Shown in pieces: positions 30,401 through 42,276 of a stretch of DNA of 64,000 nt. Made by a program: the position numbers and the translations under genes. Numbering within the stretch: the stretch's first letter is position 1; each line of letters starts with the position of its first letter. Source of the DNA: Cristatella mucedo (taxonomy: Eukaryota; Bryozoa; Phylactolaemata; Cristatellidae); assembly GCA_009760855.2 (NCBI GenBank), contig WPIO01000110.1, positions 62,001 through 126,000 of the forward strand, read 5' to 3'. The notes under the pieces are model-generated. The model was not told the DNA's origin. It saw only the letters and a program-made list of their open reading frames with translations, and ran no database searches.

Positions 30401-32609
30401 CACCGTTCGATCTTGCTTCCTTTGCAGAAAATGTAAAGCGCCTAGAAAGAGATCAAGTTCTCTGATGGAGCTTTATCAAGTGTATTCCTATTATCATTTT
30501 TGCGGTCTCTGCGACGACACCCCGAGGCTGCCTGCTTGTAGAGGTTCAAGTCCTAGCGTATAAAATTCAGAAGGGCGAAGATTCGGAAGCCTCGGTTAGC
30601 GACTTTTAGGTTCTGCAGCAATGCACGCATTTATGCCGACGGTGGTGAAACGCAGCGTTACAACGAAGAGCTCCGACACCTTCACATAAACACCATTCAC
30701 CCATTTTTTCGGAAAAGAAGAACAGTCAGTCATGCTTTCACGGAGTACGCTATCAAGCTGCAATTGGGCTGCATATAATTTTGTGTCGATGTTCTTATGG
30801 TGCCACTTTACCCCTATAGCTGCCGTGCGGCATGTCTGTGGGTCTGTTGCTTCTGTTTGTTTGTTCGTCTGGCCTACCCGCACGACGCCTAAAGCACTCC
30901 ATTGCACCACCGTTCAATGGGCGGATGTATTCTCGACAATTTCCATATCGCGTTTAGATGACCTCTCTCCGTGCCTACTGCTTTCGAACTCTCTCCCTCT
31001 CTAGCAGCCCATGGACAGCGTGTCATGCATGACGGCAAGGCACTTGCTGTACTAGATGGCACGTGCCACGTACCGCACATACCTCAAGTACCTTACGTAC
31101 GGTAATGTAATGTAATGTATCTTCGTCGGTAACTCCACAAGGCCACAGAGACTGTGCGGGTGTTACGCTGGAGAGTTTCGTATAGTGCACTCTCAGCCTA
31201 AGCGGCTTTCGGTACGCATTCGGTAGCCAACAGACTTCATCTCACGCAACAAAGAGAACAAGGGAAGGATAGCAGAGTCAGGAGAGCAGTTGACGTAGTG
31301 AGTAGCATAGAAATAGCAGCTCAGGACCGCTGAAAAGAATGAGCCATAGTCGGCAGCAGAAGAGTAGTTGTCGTTGCGTAATAAAGCAGTATAGTGGATG
31401 AATTTTACCGCCAACTTGCAGTAAATGTGACAGGGATTCAAAACCGGCGTGACTTCAAATATAGGTCCCGCGGAGTGGGTAGAAAGATTCTCACTTACCT
31501 GTCCCTATTTAGACGATTCACGCCGTCGTTTTTCATGAGTGATACGGTGACTCGCCGGATTATTGCTGCACTGTCGTCGCTGGCTTACAGTGGGTTACTG
31601 GGTTACTGTGGCTTGACTTGTAGGCAAAAAGCATTCTTCGTAAAGCGCCGCCGCCGGCTTGAGGTCGGAGGTCGGTCATTACATTCAGAACGTTTTTCTA
31701 TCGGCTCTAGCAAAAAGAACCTCGCATTGCAGGCAGAATTTACCGGCTGGTGGTGGTCGCTACTCTCAGCTGCTCTCAGCCGACTCCAATAAATAAATAA
31801 ATGAATAAATAAATAAATCAATAAATCTCCAGCTAAAGATTTATTGACTGCGTTCGTGATAATTTCACGCGAACCTACCTCAAACGACCAAGAGCTGTTT
31901 TTACACTGTCTGGCTTTGTACGGCTGAGCCTGCCGTTCCATTGAACGAGAGGCCCGCTAGTCGCTTTCAGCTGAATTAAACTTTTAGCTTTCGGGATTAA
32001 ACCGAATTGAACTTTTAGCTCGCCGTCGCCTATTGCTGCTGCTGCTGCTGCAGCTTTGCGACCGCGGACGACGCATTCGGCGCTAGCGAATGAGCCGCTC
32101 CCGCGCGCGCCCTGCAAACCGTGGCCCCCGCCGCGCAGCGAAGCGCCGTTCAGCTGTCGCTATACGCGGTTTTCTTTTGCTTTTAGCACGCCCGCCTCCA
32201 ATATGTGCGGTCGCTACTTTTTCATCGCGCGTAGCCTACTCTACTCGGGCTGCGCCGCCGACAGCGGTTGGCTGACCGTGAGCGGCCGAGGAGCCAGCGA
32301 CTGCTCGTTCGACGTCAAGCCAATGCCACAGTTCGCTTACTCGAACGGCACGACCTGCGCTCACTTCGACAATGGTGAGAGCCTGCCGGGGTCACTCCTC
32401 GCGGGGGCGGGAGGCCGGGGGGGGGGAGGGGGCGGGGCGTGCTCGAGGTCGCCTGCCGCCGCTCCTCCTCCTCCTCCTGCACGTCCGCACAGTCGGGCGC
32501 CGCAGCCGACGGGCGCGCGCGCGGCTACGTAGCGTAGCGACGGCGTCCGTCGGGCGCGTCCGTTGCAGTCGCCTTCGCCGACGCTCTCCTGCTGTACGCA
32601 CAGCTGTAG
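27470..32609 (+). CDS. Gene 1: seven-exon secreted protein with PAN/apple-like modules (393 aa)
   Basis: Exons inferred from GT/AG sites and matching phases: 27470-27649, 27903-28047, 28645-28929, 29698-29876, 30025-30188, 32187-32374, 32569-32609 (stop TAG). Intron phases are 0,1,1,0,2,1, and total length is 1182 bases. Exon 1 encodes a signal peptide (IVVAIATMVLVLATPSRG). Exons 2 and 3 hold Cys-rich modules (GHCCALC...CSAV...CEL; HCYSLCAALTAVCRLFAFHS...LLCRV) of PAN/apple character. Exons 4-7 make a beta-rich domain (GWKLLYKMSKGVG, SSWIDLNATSS, GRYFFIARSL, SGWLTVSGRGASDCSF, AFADALLLY) resembling a secreted domain widespread in marine invertebrates. It is probably extracellular and carbohydrate- or protein-binding. 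Introns 2 and 6 are GC-rich. Confidence 0.8.
30255..30495 (+). mobile_element. LINE 3' tail in intron 5 of gene 1
   Basis: The last part of the LINE 3' untranslated region, ending AAAGCGCCTAGAAAGAGATC then AAGTTCTCTGATGGAGCTTT. The right stem of the hairpin is mutated (GGAGCTTT instead of GGCGCTTT). No coding part is present. Confidence 0.8.
30500..32186 (+). other. Remainder of gene 1 intron 5
   Basis: Contains a segment (30,600-30,690) matching gene 2 intron 5 (about 44,990-45,070) and another (31,490-31,560) resembling 46,000-46,060, both evidence of shared descent. An (AATA)n stretch lies at 31,786-31,828 and a (GCT)n run at about 32,035-32,052. No gene is seen. Confidence 0.6.
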
Positions 32610-33329
32610 CCGCCGCCGCCGCCGCCGCCTCCGCCACCCCCGGCCAGCGGATTCGAGCTCACGGCGACTGGCAGCGAAGCGAGCAAACGCGGTCGCTCGA
32701 CTCGGACGCGTCGTTCGAGAGCGGTTCAGGAGCGCCGCCGCCGTCGCCTAGGAGACGCTCGCGAACAAGCGGCGGGCTCTCTCTCGCGCGCCGCCGCCGC
32801 CGTCGCCGCCGCCGCTGCAAGCTTCAACTAGTACGCCGCTTCAAGTATTTATTATGCGTGCGGCGGAGAAGAAGCGCCGTCGTCTGCCTGCGAAAAGAGC
32901 GCGTCGTCGTCGGCGGCGGCGGAAGCCGCCTGTCTTCAGCGTAGCTGCGCCGTTGCCGCTCCTCCGGTCACGGTCATCTTCTTGTCAGCTCCGTGTCGCC
33001 GCACGCTCGCGCGCGCGCCAAATGAGCTTTAGGTGGAGCGCGGCGGGGGGGGGCAGCGACGCCCCGAGAACGCGAACCCGCAGCCCAGTAAACGTCTCGC
33101 TTTTACGCGCCAGAATGCGACATTTCGCGACACTCGCTGTGGCTCTTATCTGTTAGATGTATTGTCGTTTAAAAATTTCATAAGTGTGTTCATTTTTTGC
33201 TCTAATAACCAATCTCTATTTATGTCTTCGATTCGATTGCTGTCTAATGAGGATTGTGTGCATTACATCGCTGCCGTTCTGAACCAAGTTAAAGTAATCG
33301 TGTAAATCTCATGGAATCGTGCTCTGTTC
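32610..33329. other. GC- and CpG-rich 3' flank of gene 1
   Basis: From about 32,400 to 33,130 the sequence is very rich in CG dinucleotides with CCG/CGC trinucleotide runs. It covers the end of intron 6, exon 7 and the region beyond. Long open frames here on both strands consist of Arg/Ala/Ser repeats and look like composition artefacts. An unmethylated CpG island is possible. Confidence 0.4.
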
Positions 33330-33495
33330 AATCCTTACAGCCAAGTCTCGTCATTCTTTGGCCCCAGCCTACCTATCAGATCTACTCCCCACCAGGCTAA
33401 GCGGTTGTAGGACATTGGCCCCCCCACCCCCCCCCCGACATTACCACCCCCTTCTCCGATAGGACATTTCCCCCTATGTTGATGAATGTATAACT

Positions 33496-33531
33496 AAGAA
33501 TACAGATATATATGTATATATCTGTATTCTT
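33496..33531. repeat. Perfect palindrome with 17-base arms
   Basis: AAGAATACAGATATATA and its exact complement flank a 2-base centre (TG). It lies within the MITE-like insertion, just before the (AC)n run. Confidence 0.9.
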
Positions 33532-33552
33532 ATATATCTGCATTCTGTATAT

Positions 33553-33660
<108 letters not shown>

Positions 33661-34010
33661 GATCAAATGAAGTTAACGCTCTAGTGAAACAAAATCAACT
33701 CAGTATAACTGGAAGGATGGATGGACTGTTTCTAATGGAGTGAGCGGCGGCTACAGCTGCTGCGGCGGCGAGCCGTACAGTTCGGTCCCGCGGGAGCTCA
33801 GTCCCGCTCGACGCCGCCAGACACGTGTTCGTACCCGTCAAAGCGGGCGCACACAACGGCGTGCCGCGCATTCCTACAATGGCCACGTAGCCTCAGAGGT
33901 CTACTGAGTATAACTCCATCTTAAGAGATCCCGTTACGCCTTAATACGCACTAATTAAAGAGCGGAATACGAGCAAGGGCGGATTTAGGCGGCGGAGGCG
34001 CAGCCCGCCA

Positions 34011-34080
34011 TAAACCCTAAATCCTAAACCCTAAAAACCATAAACACTAAACCCTAAAACTCTAAACCCTAAACCCTATA
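34011..34080. repeat. Interstitial telomere-like repeat (CCCTAAA-type, degenerate)
   Basis: About nine imperfect units of AAACCCT across 70 bases (AAACCCTAAATCCTAAACCC and so on). The 7-base unit matches the plant-type telomere repeat rather than the 6-base TTAGGG typical of animals. Confidence 0.7.
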
Positions 34081-35199
34081 CCCGGGGAAATGTCCTATCC
34101 CTGGGAGAAATGTCCAGGGGAAATGACCGGGGGGGGGGGAAGTCCAGGCTGGAAATGTCCGTGCCCAGGCCTACCAACTTACATCCAACATCTTACAACC
34201 AATATCTTACCAACCATCTCTACACGCCTTTCGGAAACTAACTGTTTACCTAGACCTCGTACAAACCTCAAACCATTAGAGACCATACCTCTAGTTCATA
34301 TGCTCACAAAGCCTGGGACTCATTCTCAACTTCCGTCGCGACATCCCGTGACTGACCACATTTAAAAAGAAATTAAAAACGCCAATATTTATGACAGCAT
34401 TTAGTGGGTCCCTTTGATTCGTCCGTTATGTGCTTATGCGTGCTGACACTGTTGCATACTGCCGCTAAACACACTTGCATGCTGAAGCTGTGCATGTCAC
34501 CCCTAACCATGCTATTCATGTAAGACAAATATTTTATAACTGGGATCCAAGGTTCTGACAATTTCCTTAGAAAGAAAAACATTGTTATGCAAACAACATC
34601 TAGCCCAGAAGTAAATCGGAAGCAACATATCTGCAAATAACAAATTGACCTTTATCTGCATTATATGCAACTTTTATCCCAACTTGTCGAACCTTGGTAG
34701 ATCTTGATACACGCGTGAAGTTTGTTGAGGTGCATTAGTGCGACTTTTACAATGCTTCATTTCCAGCGTAGGTTTATGACTTGGAAAATCCACAACTCGG
34801 CTAATACTTTACGTATAGGAGTGAAATGTGAAATGCAAGTTGAGCTGTGCTTGTCTTAACTAGCTGTAAAAATATTTTTGATTTCGGTTGTACACATTTT
34901 TGTGTATATACGTCATCAAACGTCACGGAGTTTATTTTCCGCCATCATGGACATATTCAGCCAAATGTCCATCCTCGGGCACGTGAGTACTAATGGCCTT
35001 ATGACGCACTAGCAAAATTGTCAGTACGATTTACAATTTAAGCATTTTAAAGAAATTTAATATAATTAATTTGTATAGGAACCTACAAGAACTGAAACTA
35101 TTTCTACGCACTTTAAGTATGCTGCAAAGGAAGCATGACCACATTTCTAGCGTTACAATTCACTGTTCCAATGCACTGTGCATAACAAGATTATCGGCT

Positions 35200-35770
35200 A
35201 AATGCTCAGTGTAAGCAAGCGTGAGAGCCTAAAAAGGACAAACCATAAGAGCCCAGTGAATGCTGCGAGGAGCATGTACGTTTTCAATGTCTTTTAGCTT
35301 TTGTAAAGTCAGGATGTGTCGCGACATCAGCGGGGAGAGGGTCCCAGGCTTTAGTAGCATACGCACTTAGAGCACGTCCTTCAAAGGATTTGAGGTTATT
35401 TAAAAGAACATATAAGCGATTGCTTCCGAATAGCCGGTGGTAGGATGCCTAGCTTGGTTGGGGAGTGCTGCTGATAGGGAGGCTGGATCCATATAAGGGG
35501 TCTAAAAATGAGGGACGGAACCTTGAAGTCGATGATCGCTGCTTAATTGAGAGCCAGAGCAGGTTGGCAAGAGGTTGCATAATGTGGAAGCTTCGATGCC
35601 TACAACACATAGGATTTGCTGCAATGGAGCAGCTTTTACTCATGCTGGCTGCATTGCCTTCTCTAGTCGTTCTGAGCAGAGTTATCTCTGCGTTCGAGCA
35701 GAGATCGTGACTCAATCGCTGTCTGGGTTGCCACGTCGTCATCTGCCGCTGGCTATCGAGCATACTTGCA
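35200..35770 (-). mobile_element. Degenerate LINE 3' fragment
   Basis: Minus-strand similarity to the LINE reverse transcriptase end and 3' tail; the 109-residue open stretch at 35,449-35,778 shows HRSFHIMQPLANLLWL, a mutated version of the HITPLLADLHWLPVK segment. Between this and the preceding LINE piece (34,540-35,200) nothing is recognised. Confidence 0.6.
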
Positions 35771-36112
35771 GAATCCACCTTCAGTCCAGCCTATTGCATT
35801 TAGCTATCTGCTGTTGGTAGTTTCTGTTCAGCGCCGACATCAGGCCTGCTTTGATCACCTCATGCCACATCTTCAATTCACATTAACCGACTCATCTTGA
35901 TCACACACCATAGCATGAGCCCTAAGAAGTAAGAATAGAACCGTACGACAGCCCCACAGCACATGACAGGGGAAGCTGGCGGATGCTGGATATCCGAATT
36001 ATTATCCGCCTGATGTACCGCACGGTGGGCGGCGAATGCATTAAATAAGGAGAAAAACTTTCACTTCCATATAGTTTATTGAAGCGAGACACGAGGAGAA
36101 TCATTGAAAGAC

Positions 36113-36150
36113 ACGAAGTCGGACACAAAGTCGGATACGAAGTCGGATTA
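36113..36150. repeat. 12-base tandem repeat, three copies
   Basis: (C/T)AC(G/A)AAGTCGGA three times in a row, just upstream of the SINE-like copy. Confidence 0.7.
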
Positions 36151-36185
36151 CAGCAAACAAAAAAGAGAGGACGTATATAAGATAG

Positions 36186-36350
36186 ACTATGAGCCGTGAT
36201 GGCACACTAGGTAAGGCGGTTGCTTTCATGACCTCGGTCCCGAGGTCGTGGGTTCGATTCCTGCGGTGGGCGATTCTGTATCGCCACTGCAAGAGATGGT
36301 GATAGCCGTTAAGGCTCTTCTGTCGCTAAACAAAAAGGAACTGTTTAATC
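36186..36350 (+). mobile_element. tRNA-headed SINE-like copy
   Basis: An A-box-like TGGCACACTAGGTAAGGCG is followed about 45 bases later by a good B box, GGGTTCGATTCC. The body does not fold as a full tRNA (no matching acceptor stem), so a SINE head is more likely than a tRNA gene. The 3' part shows no clear LINE tail. Confidence 0.5.
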
Positions 36351-39300
36351 ACCTAGAACTTATTTATTTATGAGTTTTCCAAAAGTGTGCCAATGTCTAT
36401 GGAAGAAGTACATACAGGTTGATACCAGCACAAATGGGTGGCTAAAGTCGAGTACATTTCTGACGAGGATTGAGCTTTCGAGTGCCCAAGAAGCATGACG
36501 AGACGCACGCGATTTGTCACCACACATACTCGGCAGCGACATTCAGTCACAGCTGCGCCTGCTCGCAGGGTCGGCACTTATCCAGCTCAGGGCATCCAGT
36601 CTCAGGTCCAAGCCAGCTTCCGGAGGAACTAGGATAAAATGGTGGCATAGTCGGGATTGATCTGGCTACTGAAAGAGCGAACAGCCATGCTAGAGGGCTG
36701 CACTCAAGGTTAAGGCATTCTCCGTTTAAGATTGATCTCAGTAGCTCTTCAGCCCTTCTGACTATAGCTGCAGGCCGTTTCGATTGAGGCCGCAGCTTGG
36801 AGCTCGGCCCTGAAAAAATGATTCTTACCACTTACTGATCAGAAAAGAACTGTTCCTACCCGTTCTGCCATCTCTCGAAGATGCTCGCGCCGGCGACTTA
36901 CTACTCGGCCTGCTTTTGTTTGTGGACTCGCGCGACAACAAATTGCCTCTTGAGAAAATCCCAAGGCAGTTCATCGCCTTCGGAAGACTCGTTCCTGAAA
37001 GTAATTTTGCGAGAGAAGTGTACGGCGAGCCCCAAATAAAGGGACTGGCCGCACTTTCGGAGGAAAGGAAAACTAAAGGGAAAACTACGGAGCAAAACTA
37101 CGGAGCAGCATTCTTGCCGAATGATACCACAGCAGACGGCTTTCGGTTTGTCTGCTGTTTGAAATTTACGGACTCAGCCGGCTACTTCAAGGGCATGCGT
37201 GCACCTTGCCGGTTGGTTGGGGAAGGCCGGGATCTCCTTCTTCCTCAAATTTCGGACATCTGTCCTCCTAAGCTGTGCGACCTCCCTCCTCCACGAGCCC
37301 TCTTTTAGGCTAGGCCCAAAATTGAGACTGAGAATAAGCCCCAGTGCTGGCTGTCAGATAAGCCGCTCCACGCAAGCGCTGTCTGATACTGCCAGCAACT
37401 CTCTGGTAGCGTGGTAGCGGCCACCGGAAGAGGTTGGTAGATGGCCACCGGAAGAGGGGAAGGTGCTGCATGCTTGGAAAGCATTTTGCTCGTATTTTCG
37501 CACTCGGCTACCTGGCTCAAGTAACCAGAATACGCAACGAAATAGCAACAGTAGCAGGATAATAGCAATAGCGAATAGCGAAAGCGCAATATCTAGCGCA
37601 ATATCTAGCGCAATATCTAGCAATAGCGAAATAGCAGCCGCCTGAGACTGGGCCGATCGCTAGGCTTTAGTACTCGTCGGTCAGTAATGCTACGCGGCCC
37701 AATAAGCAAGAATTTACAAATGTGCCCATTATAGTTTCTTCCACTGTAGGCTTCTTAAAAATTTGGTGGGACGCCATATAACCGGCTGAGTCTAGAGTGC
37801 TCAACAGGCGCTGCACGAAATACGCTGCAGAATCCATCTCGACTGAGCGGCCTCTGTGCACACGCGTATAGTGAGCGCGCACAGCAAAGATTCGCCGTCC
37901 GCCGGGTCTGCTAGTTTCTTCAGTTGAAAATTCTGGATCTTTTTTTGATAAGAGAAACGGTAGCTACTCCTAAGTCTCTTAAAATCAGGTTCTGCGCTAT
38001 CTGCGCGCCGGATGAGCGCCGCCCCTGACATTGGTACATTGGATCCTCTGCATTCAAAAAGTGCTTTTAAAGAAATTATTAGCTAGGTCAGCGAGAAAAT
38101 TCCAAAGCAGGGCACTGCAGTTGGCACTGCAACAGCTCTCTTTTTAAGCACCAATAATAAGGAGACGTCTGTGCGGTGCCCTACGAGCAATACATTTATT
38201 TATGTCATGGCGTTTAAAAACTGCTGCTAAGGAAGCTTGTAAGTAGTTTAGTGATAGCCTGTAGTATAAAGAATAAAGATGCCAAATTGAGGCTTATCTT
38301 CATTACTCATGGTTCCTGATTTATAACGGCTACGAACCTATAATGCATTACAATATGGAGGCCGAGGCAACGTAATGCCGCTGAATGACGTGTTAAATGT
38401 TAAATCGTAAAATCTTAAAATCACTTACGCTCATGAATATAAATGAATTAAATCATGAATTAAATCACATCATCTCATGAATTAAATCACATCAGCGTAA
38501 AATAACTTATGCTCATGAAACTGGTGCCTGGGCTGTTGATCTTAGTTTGACTGTAGGCCTCTGAGCCATACGAGAGTTGGCGCACCGAATAGCCGCCATT
38601 GAAATCCCGTCACTCTCCGTTGCTTTCAAATAGACTTATTTACGTTACGCCCTTCTGATATATCGAGATGTTACTTGAGATGCTAGTGATCTTCTTTGCT
38701 GCCTTTTCCCGCTGTTGTTAACATACTTGCATGTAATAGCGCTTCAACGCGCAGCGAGTTTTAGCGATTGGCCGGTATTCGTAGCGCGTCGCTGGTATTT
38801 GTAGCGCTGGTATTTGAGACTAGCGCCCCATCACGTGAGCTATGCCTGCGGGCTGCTTCTGCGTGGGCGTGGAAGCCGCTAAAAGAAATCTCGTTTGTAA
38901 AAGCGCCCGAAGGTGAAGAAAATGCTGAAACGGCGGCGCCAGCTAAGCCATCCATCCGGAGTACGGCTTAGCCAAATTGTGCTTGACAATAAAATCGGAT
39001 AGAGGGAGATGAAAAAGTGTAATCCAGGAAATCCACCAAGCAATTGCCCTTGAAGCACGAACTTAAGGATGCACTGAAACGTTTCTTCGATAGTGTTCAT
39101 CGAACCTCCGCCATGGATGGTCTGGCTCCCAAACGAAGAACCTAGTGCATCAGATAAAATGAGGAATCTCGTTAAACGCATGGATTATATCGCCGTTTCG
39201 CTAGCCAACCGGAGCTCGTATGCCACACATTTTGAAGAAACTCTAAAGAAGACAGGCTGTAATCGGGGTCAATGACAGAACCTTCGCTCGGCCTTGCCTT

Positions 39301-40716
39301 TATCGGGACCAACCGCCGCTCTCAACTTCGACATCCTCGCCCAGTCTTCCATCCCAGCGTTAGAACACCCGCAGTCATGGTGACGTATGCACCAAACACT
39401 TAAGCGAGAGTGAAGCTGAACCGAAGAAGGGCGGACCGGGCACTCGGCTCTTGAGGGGATGGCTGGGCCCGCCGGAAGCGTCGTAAGGCCGCTTGGCATC
39501 GCTGACCATTCGACCAATCAGCAGGTGAGTTGGGACCATATTTCAGCGTGCAGGCGTTCGGATTGCGGGCTCTCAAAACGCACGCTTCCCTGCAGTCATC
39601 CGAAGCAGGCTCCCGTCACGTGCTGAGTCTGGCGCTCAAAGTAAGGTCGACGCTAAGTGGATACACTGTGTAGCGTCGGCGTAAGCCCTAACGCCCGTTA
39701 CTCTCGACTTCGACCGGCCGGCGTTTTGCACTGCCAACAGGATCCGAGGCACGAGCTCGTCGGGTGCGCATGCCCGGCGGCCACGAGCGAGTTTCCGGTG
39801 GGAGCGCGCCGTGCCACGTCATCGCTTGCGAGCCCCACCTCCTAGACGGCGCTGAGTGAAGGGCTAATGGCTTCGATATGAAAGTCCAGGTGAACGAGGC
39901 GATGGCAACGACCACTCTGTCGTTCCGCGAAGTGAACGAATGTTTTTTTGATTTTATTCGGCTTTTATTTATTTTTCACCGTGAAAATATTTGGCTTTGG
40001 TTTTATTTTCACGGCGACCTCTTCGCTTCATTAAAGCGGGCTTGCTGCAGCGAAATCTGTAGGTACTGGTGGGTGGCTGCGACAGAACCAACCGCGCGGT
40101 GGGCGTCTCGCGGTAGGTGGCGTTCGCCTCGCGCGCTCTACCCTGGCGCCGCGCTCGCTGATTGGCGGAGGCCTGAGGATCCGATGGAGGTCCGCCGATC
40201 GATACCTGCCGGCCACACACGGCGGCGTCGGAGTAATTGTTCGGCACGCCTAGAAGCAGCCGAGAGCAAACGGGTGACTGCTGGCATGTCGCTAGGATCT
40301 ATACTGCGCACCTGCAGTGCATAATGGGAAAAGCGGTCTACGATTCGAGTTAGCGTTGCCTAATAAGAAATTGTGAATCGCAATAAATCGTTGAGAGAGA
40401 ACACAAGGGCTGCGACTCAGCAGCGTCGCAGCCATTGTTCGGCACACGTAGAAGTCAGCCAAGAGCAAACGGGCGACGGCGACTGCTAGCTTGTCGCGAA
40501 GATCTCCTCTGTGCATCTACTGTACACAATAAGGAATGCATGGTATACAACGTAAGTTTACCGAGCCCAAGCAGAAATTGTCCATCGCAAAAATAAATAA
40601 CCGTTGAAAGCACAATGGAGCTTTGACGGCAGACTGAGCCTAACCAGCGGCTAGCAGGTCGCCATTTCTAGCGTCGAGGCTCTGAGATTAAGCGTTACGC
40701 TCGTCTAGACCTGACC
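36351..40716. other. Intergenic region between gene 1 and gene 2
   Basis: No gene is supported. Minor features: three copies of a GCGCAATATCTA unit at 37,582-37,620; ATGAATTAAATCACATCA direct repeats at 38,447-38,510; and a duplicated segment of about 105 bases (40,225-40,325 and 40,427-40,530) that also resembles the 5' region of gene 1 at 27,215-27,290. The last makes 40,200-40,716 the likely promoter region of gene 2. Confidence 0.4.
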
Positions 40717-42194
40717 ATGGCTGCCATGTCGCTTCGGCAGGAACGCACCGCCCACTTTAAGGCATGCGTCGCCGCAGCCGTAGCCATGCTGACGCTCTTC
40801 GTCGCGACGCCGTCTCAGGGTTCGGAGCACGAGTTCTCGGTCGTCGGAAAGTTTCGGGCGTCGTCGATTGCCGCAAAAGGCGGCGGCGGCGTTTCTGCCG
40901 CGTCCGCCGCGAATCTGGTGCGTGGCGATTTGCCAGCAGCGCTCCGTGCGCGGCGCTCGTGACCGCTCCGATGATCCAAGTGGCGAGAGCCATAATGCTG
41001 CGGCAATGGGCAGTCGCCCGAGCGGGCGTCGCTGCGCTGGCGGCCACGTGTCATCTTACACGTCATCGTCCACGCCGCCGCAGCCCGACGTTGCCGTAGC
41101 AGGGCGTGCAGAGCGCAGCGTTGCGTTGCAGGGCCACTGCTGCGCTCTCTGTACCGGCGCCGCCAGCGGGGCGGCGGCGTGCGCGGCGGTCAGCTACCTG
41201 GAGGCGACTCGATCGTGCGAGCTCGTGGCCGCCCAGGGTCTGACGTGGTCGTCCGACGGCGGCTCGGTGCTGCTGCTCAAAGGTACCGCGCTTCCGGGGG
41301 GGTGGTGGTGGGGGACCGCGCGGGGTGCCTCCGTCGTGGTTCGCCCAGCGAATGCCGTACCAAGGCACTACGTGCGCTGGCGCCGCCGCAGCAGCAGCAG
41401 CAGCAGCAGCAGCTTCTGCAGCTGCTGTCTCCGTCGAGAGCCTCCGTCACGACGCCTTCGTCGCGACGCCTTTACATTTTCGCTTTCATTAGTCAGCGTT
41501 CGCTCTTGACCGAAGGGTTAGATTTCGCAAGCGCGCGTTGCACTGCTGAGCGGTGCAAAAACGTGGGACAGCAGTTCGCCACAGTCTTTAGCCTCAAAGT
41601 CTCTTTCTGTCTCGCTTGCTGGAAGCTCCGAGCTTATCGAGCTAGCGGTCTCGAAAAGACGAAGCGAACGAGGCTGTGCGCTCTCACCTCCGATTGGGTA
41701 AGGCACGCTGGTGGCGCTGTGTTTCCTTGGATTCAAAAGTTAGAGCTCGAGACGGTTTTAGACCGACGATGTTGAGCATGAGCCATAGGTGACGCACGCA
41801 GCCTCCCTCGGATGAAATGGGACGAGATGCTCTGTCGGCGGCGGCAGTGTGCGCATGTCAAGGTCGCCGCATCGATCGCGAATTGAGCGACTGGCTGAAT
41901 AGGTGCTCACCCGTCTGAAGTCGGCTAACCTGCCGCAAAGCCAGAGTTAAAAACAGAGAAAACAAGAGTCGGAGAAAGAAAGAGAGAGAAAGAGAGAGAG
42001 CGAGAGAGAGGTGGTTTGGTCTAGCGGTTAAGGTGCTCGACCCAACCAAGGTCTGACTGAGGTCGTGGGCTCGAGCCCCGAGGCATATGTGAAGCGCCTG
42101 AATAGAGATTAAGTTATCTTAGGGCTATATAAATGAATTATATTTAGAGAGAGAGAAAGGATGATTGAGTGCGTGAGTCAGAGAGTGAGTGAGT

Positions 42195-42276
<82 letters not shown>

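Noticed and set aside
32372-32944. 190-codon Arg-rich open frame and its opposite-strand partners
   Set aside because: They come from CCG/CGC repeats in a CpG-rich region, have no homologous frame at gene 2, and overlap the splice junctions of gene 1.
36186-36275. Functional tRNA gene
   Set aside because: A and B boxes are present, but acceptor and anticodon stems do not pair convincingly; a SINE head explains it better. The same holds for 42,009 and 48,233.
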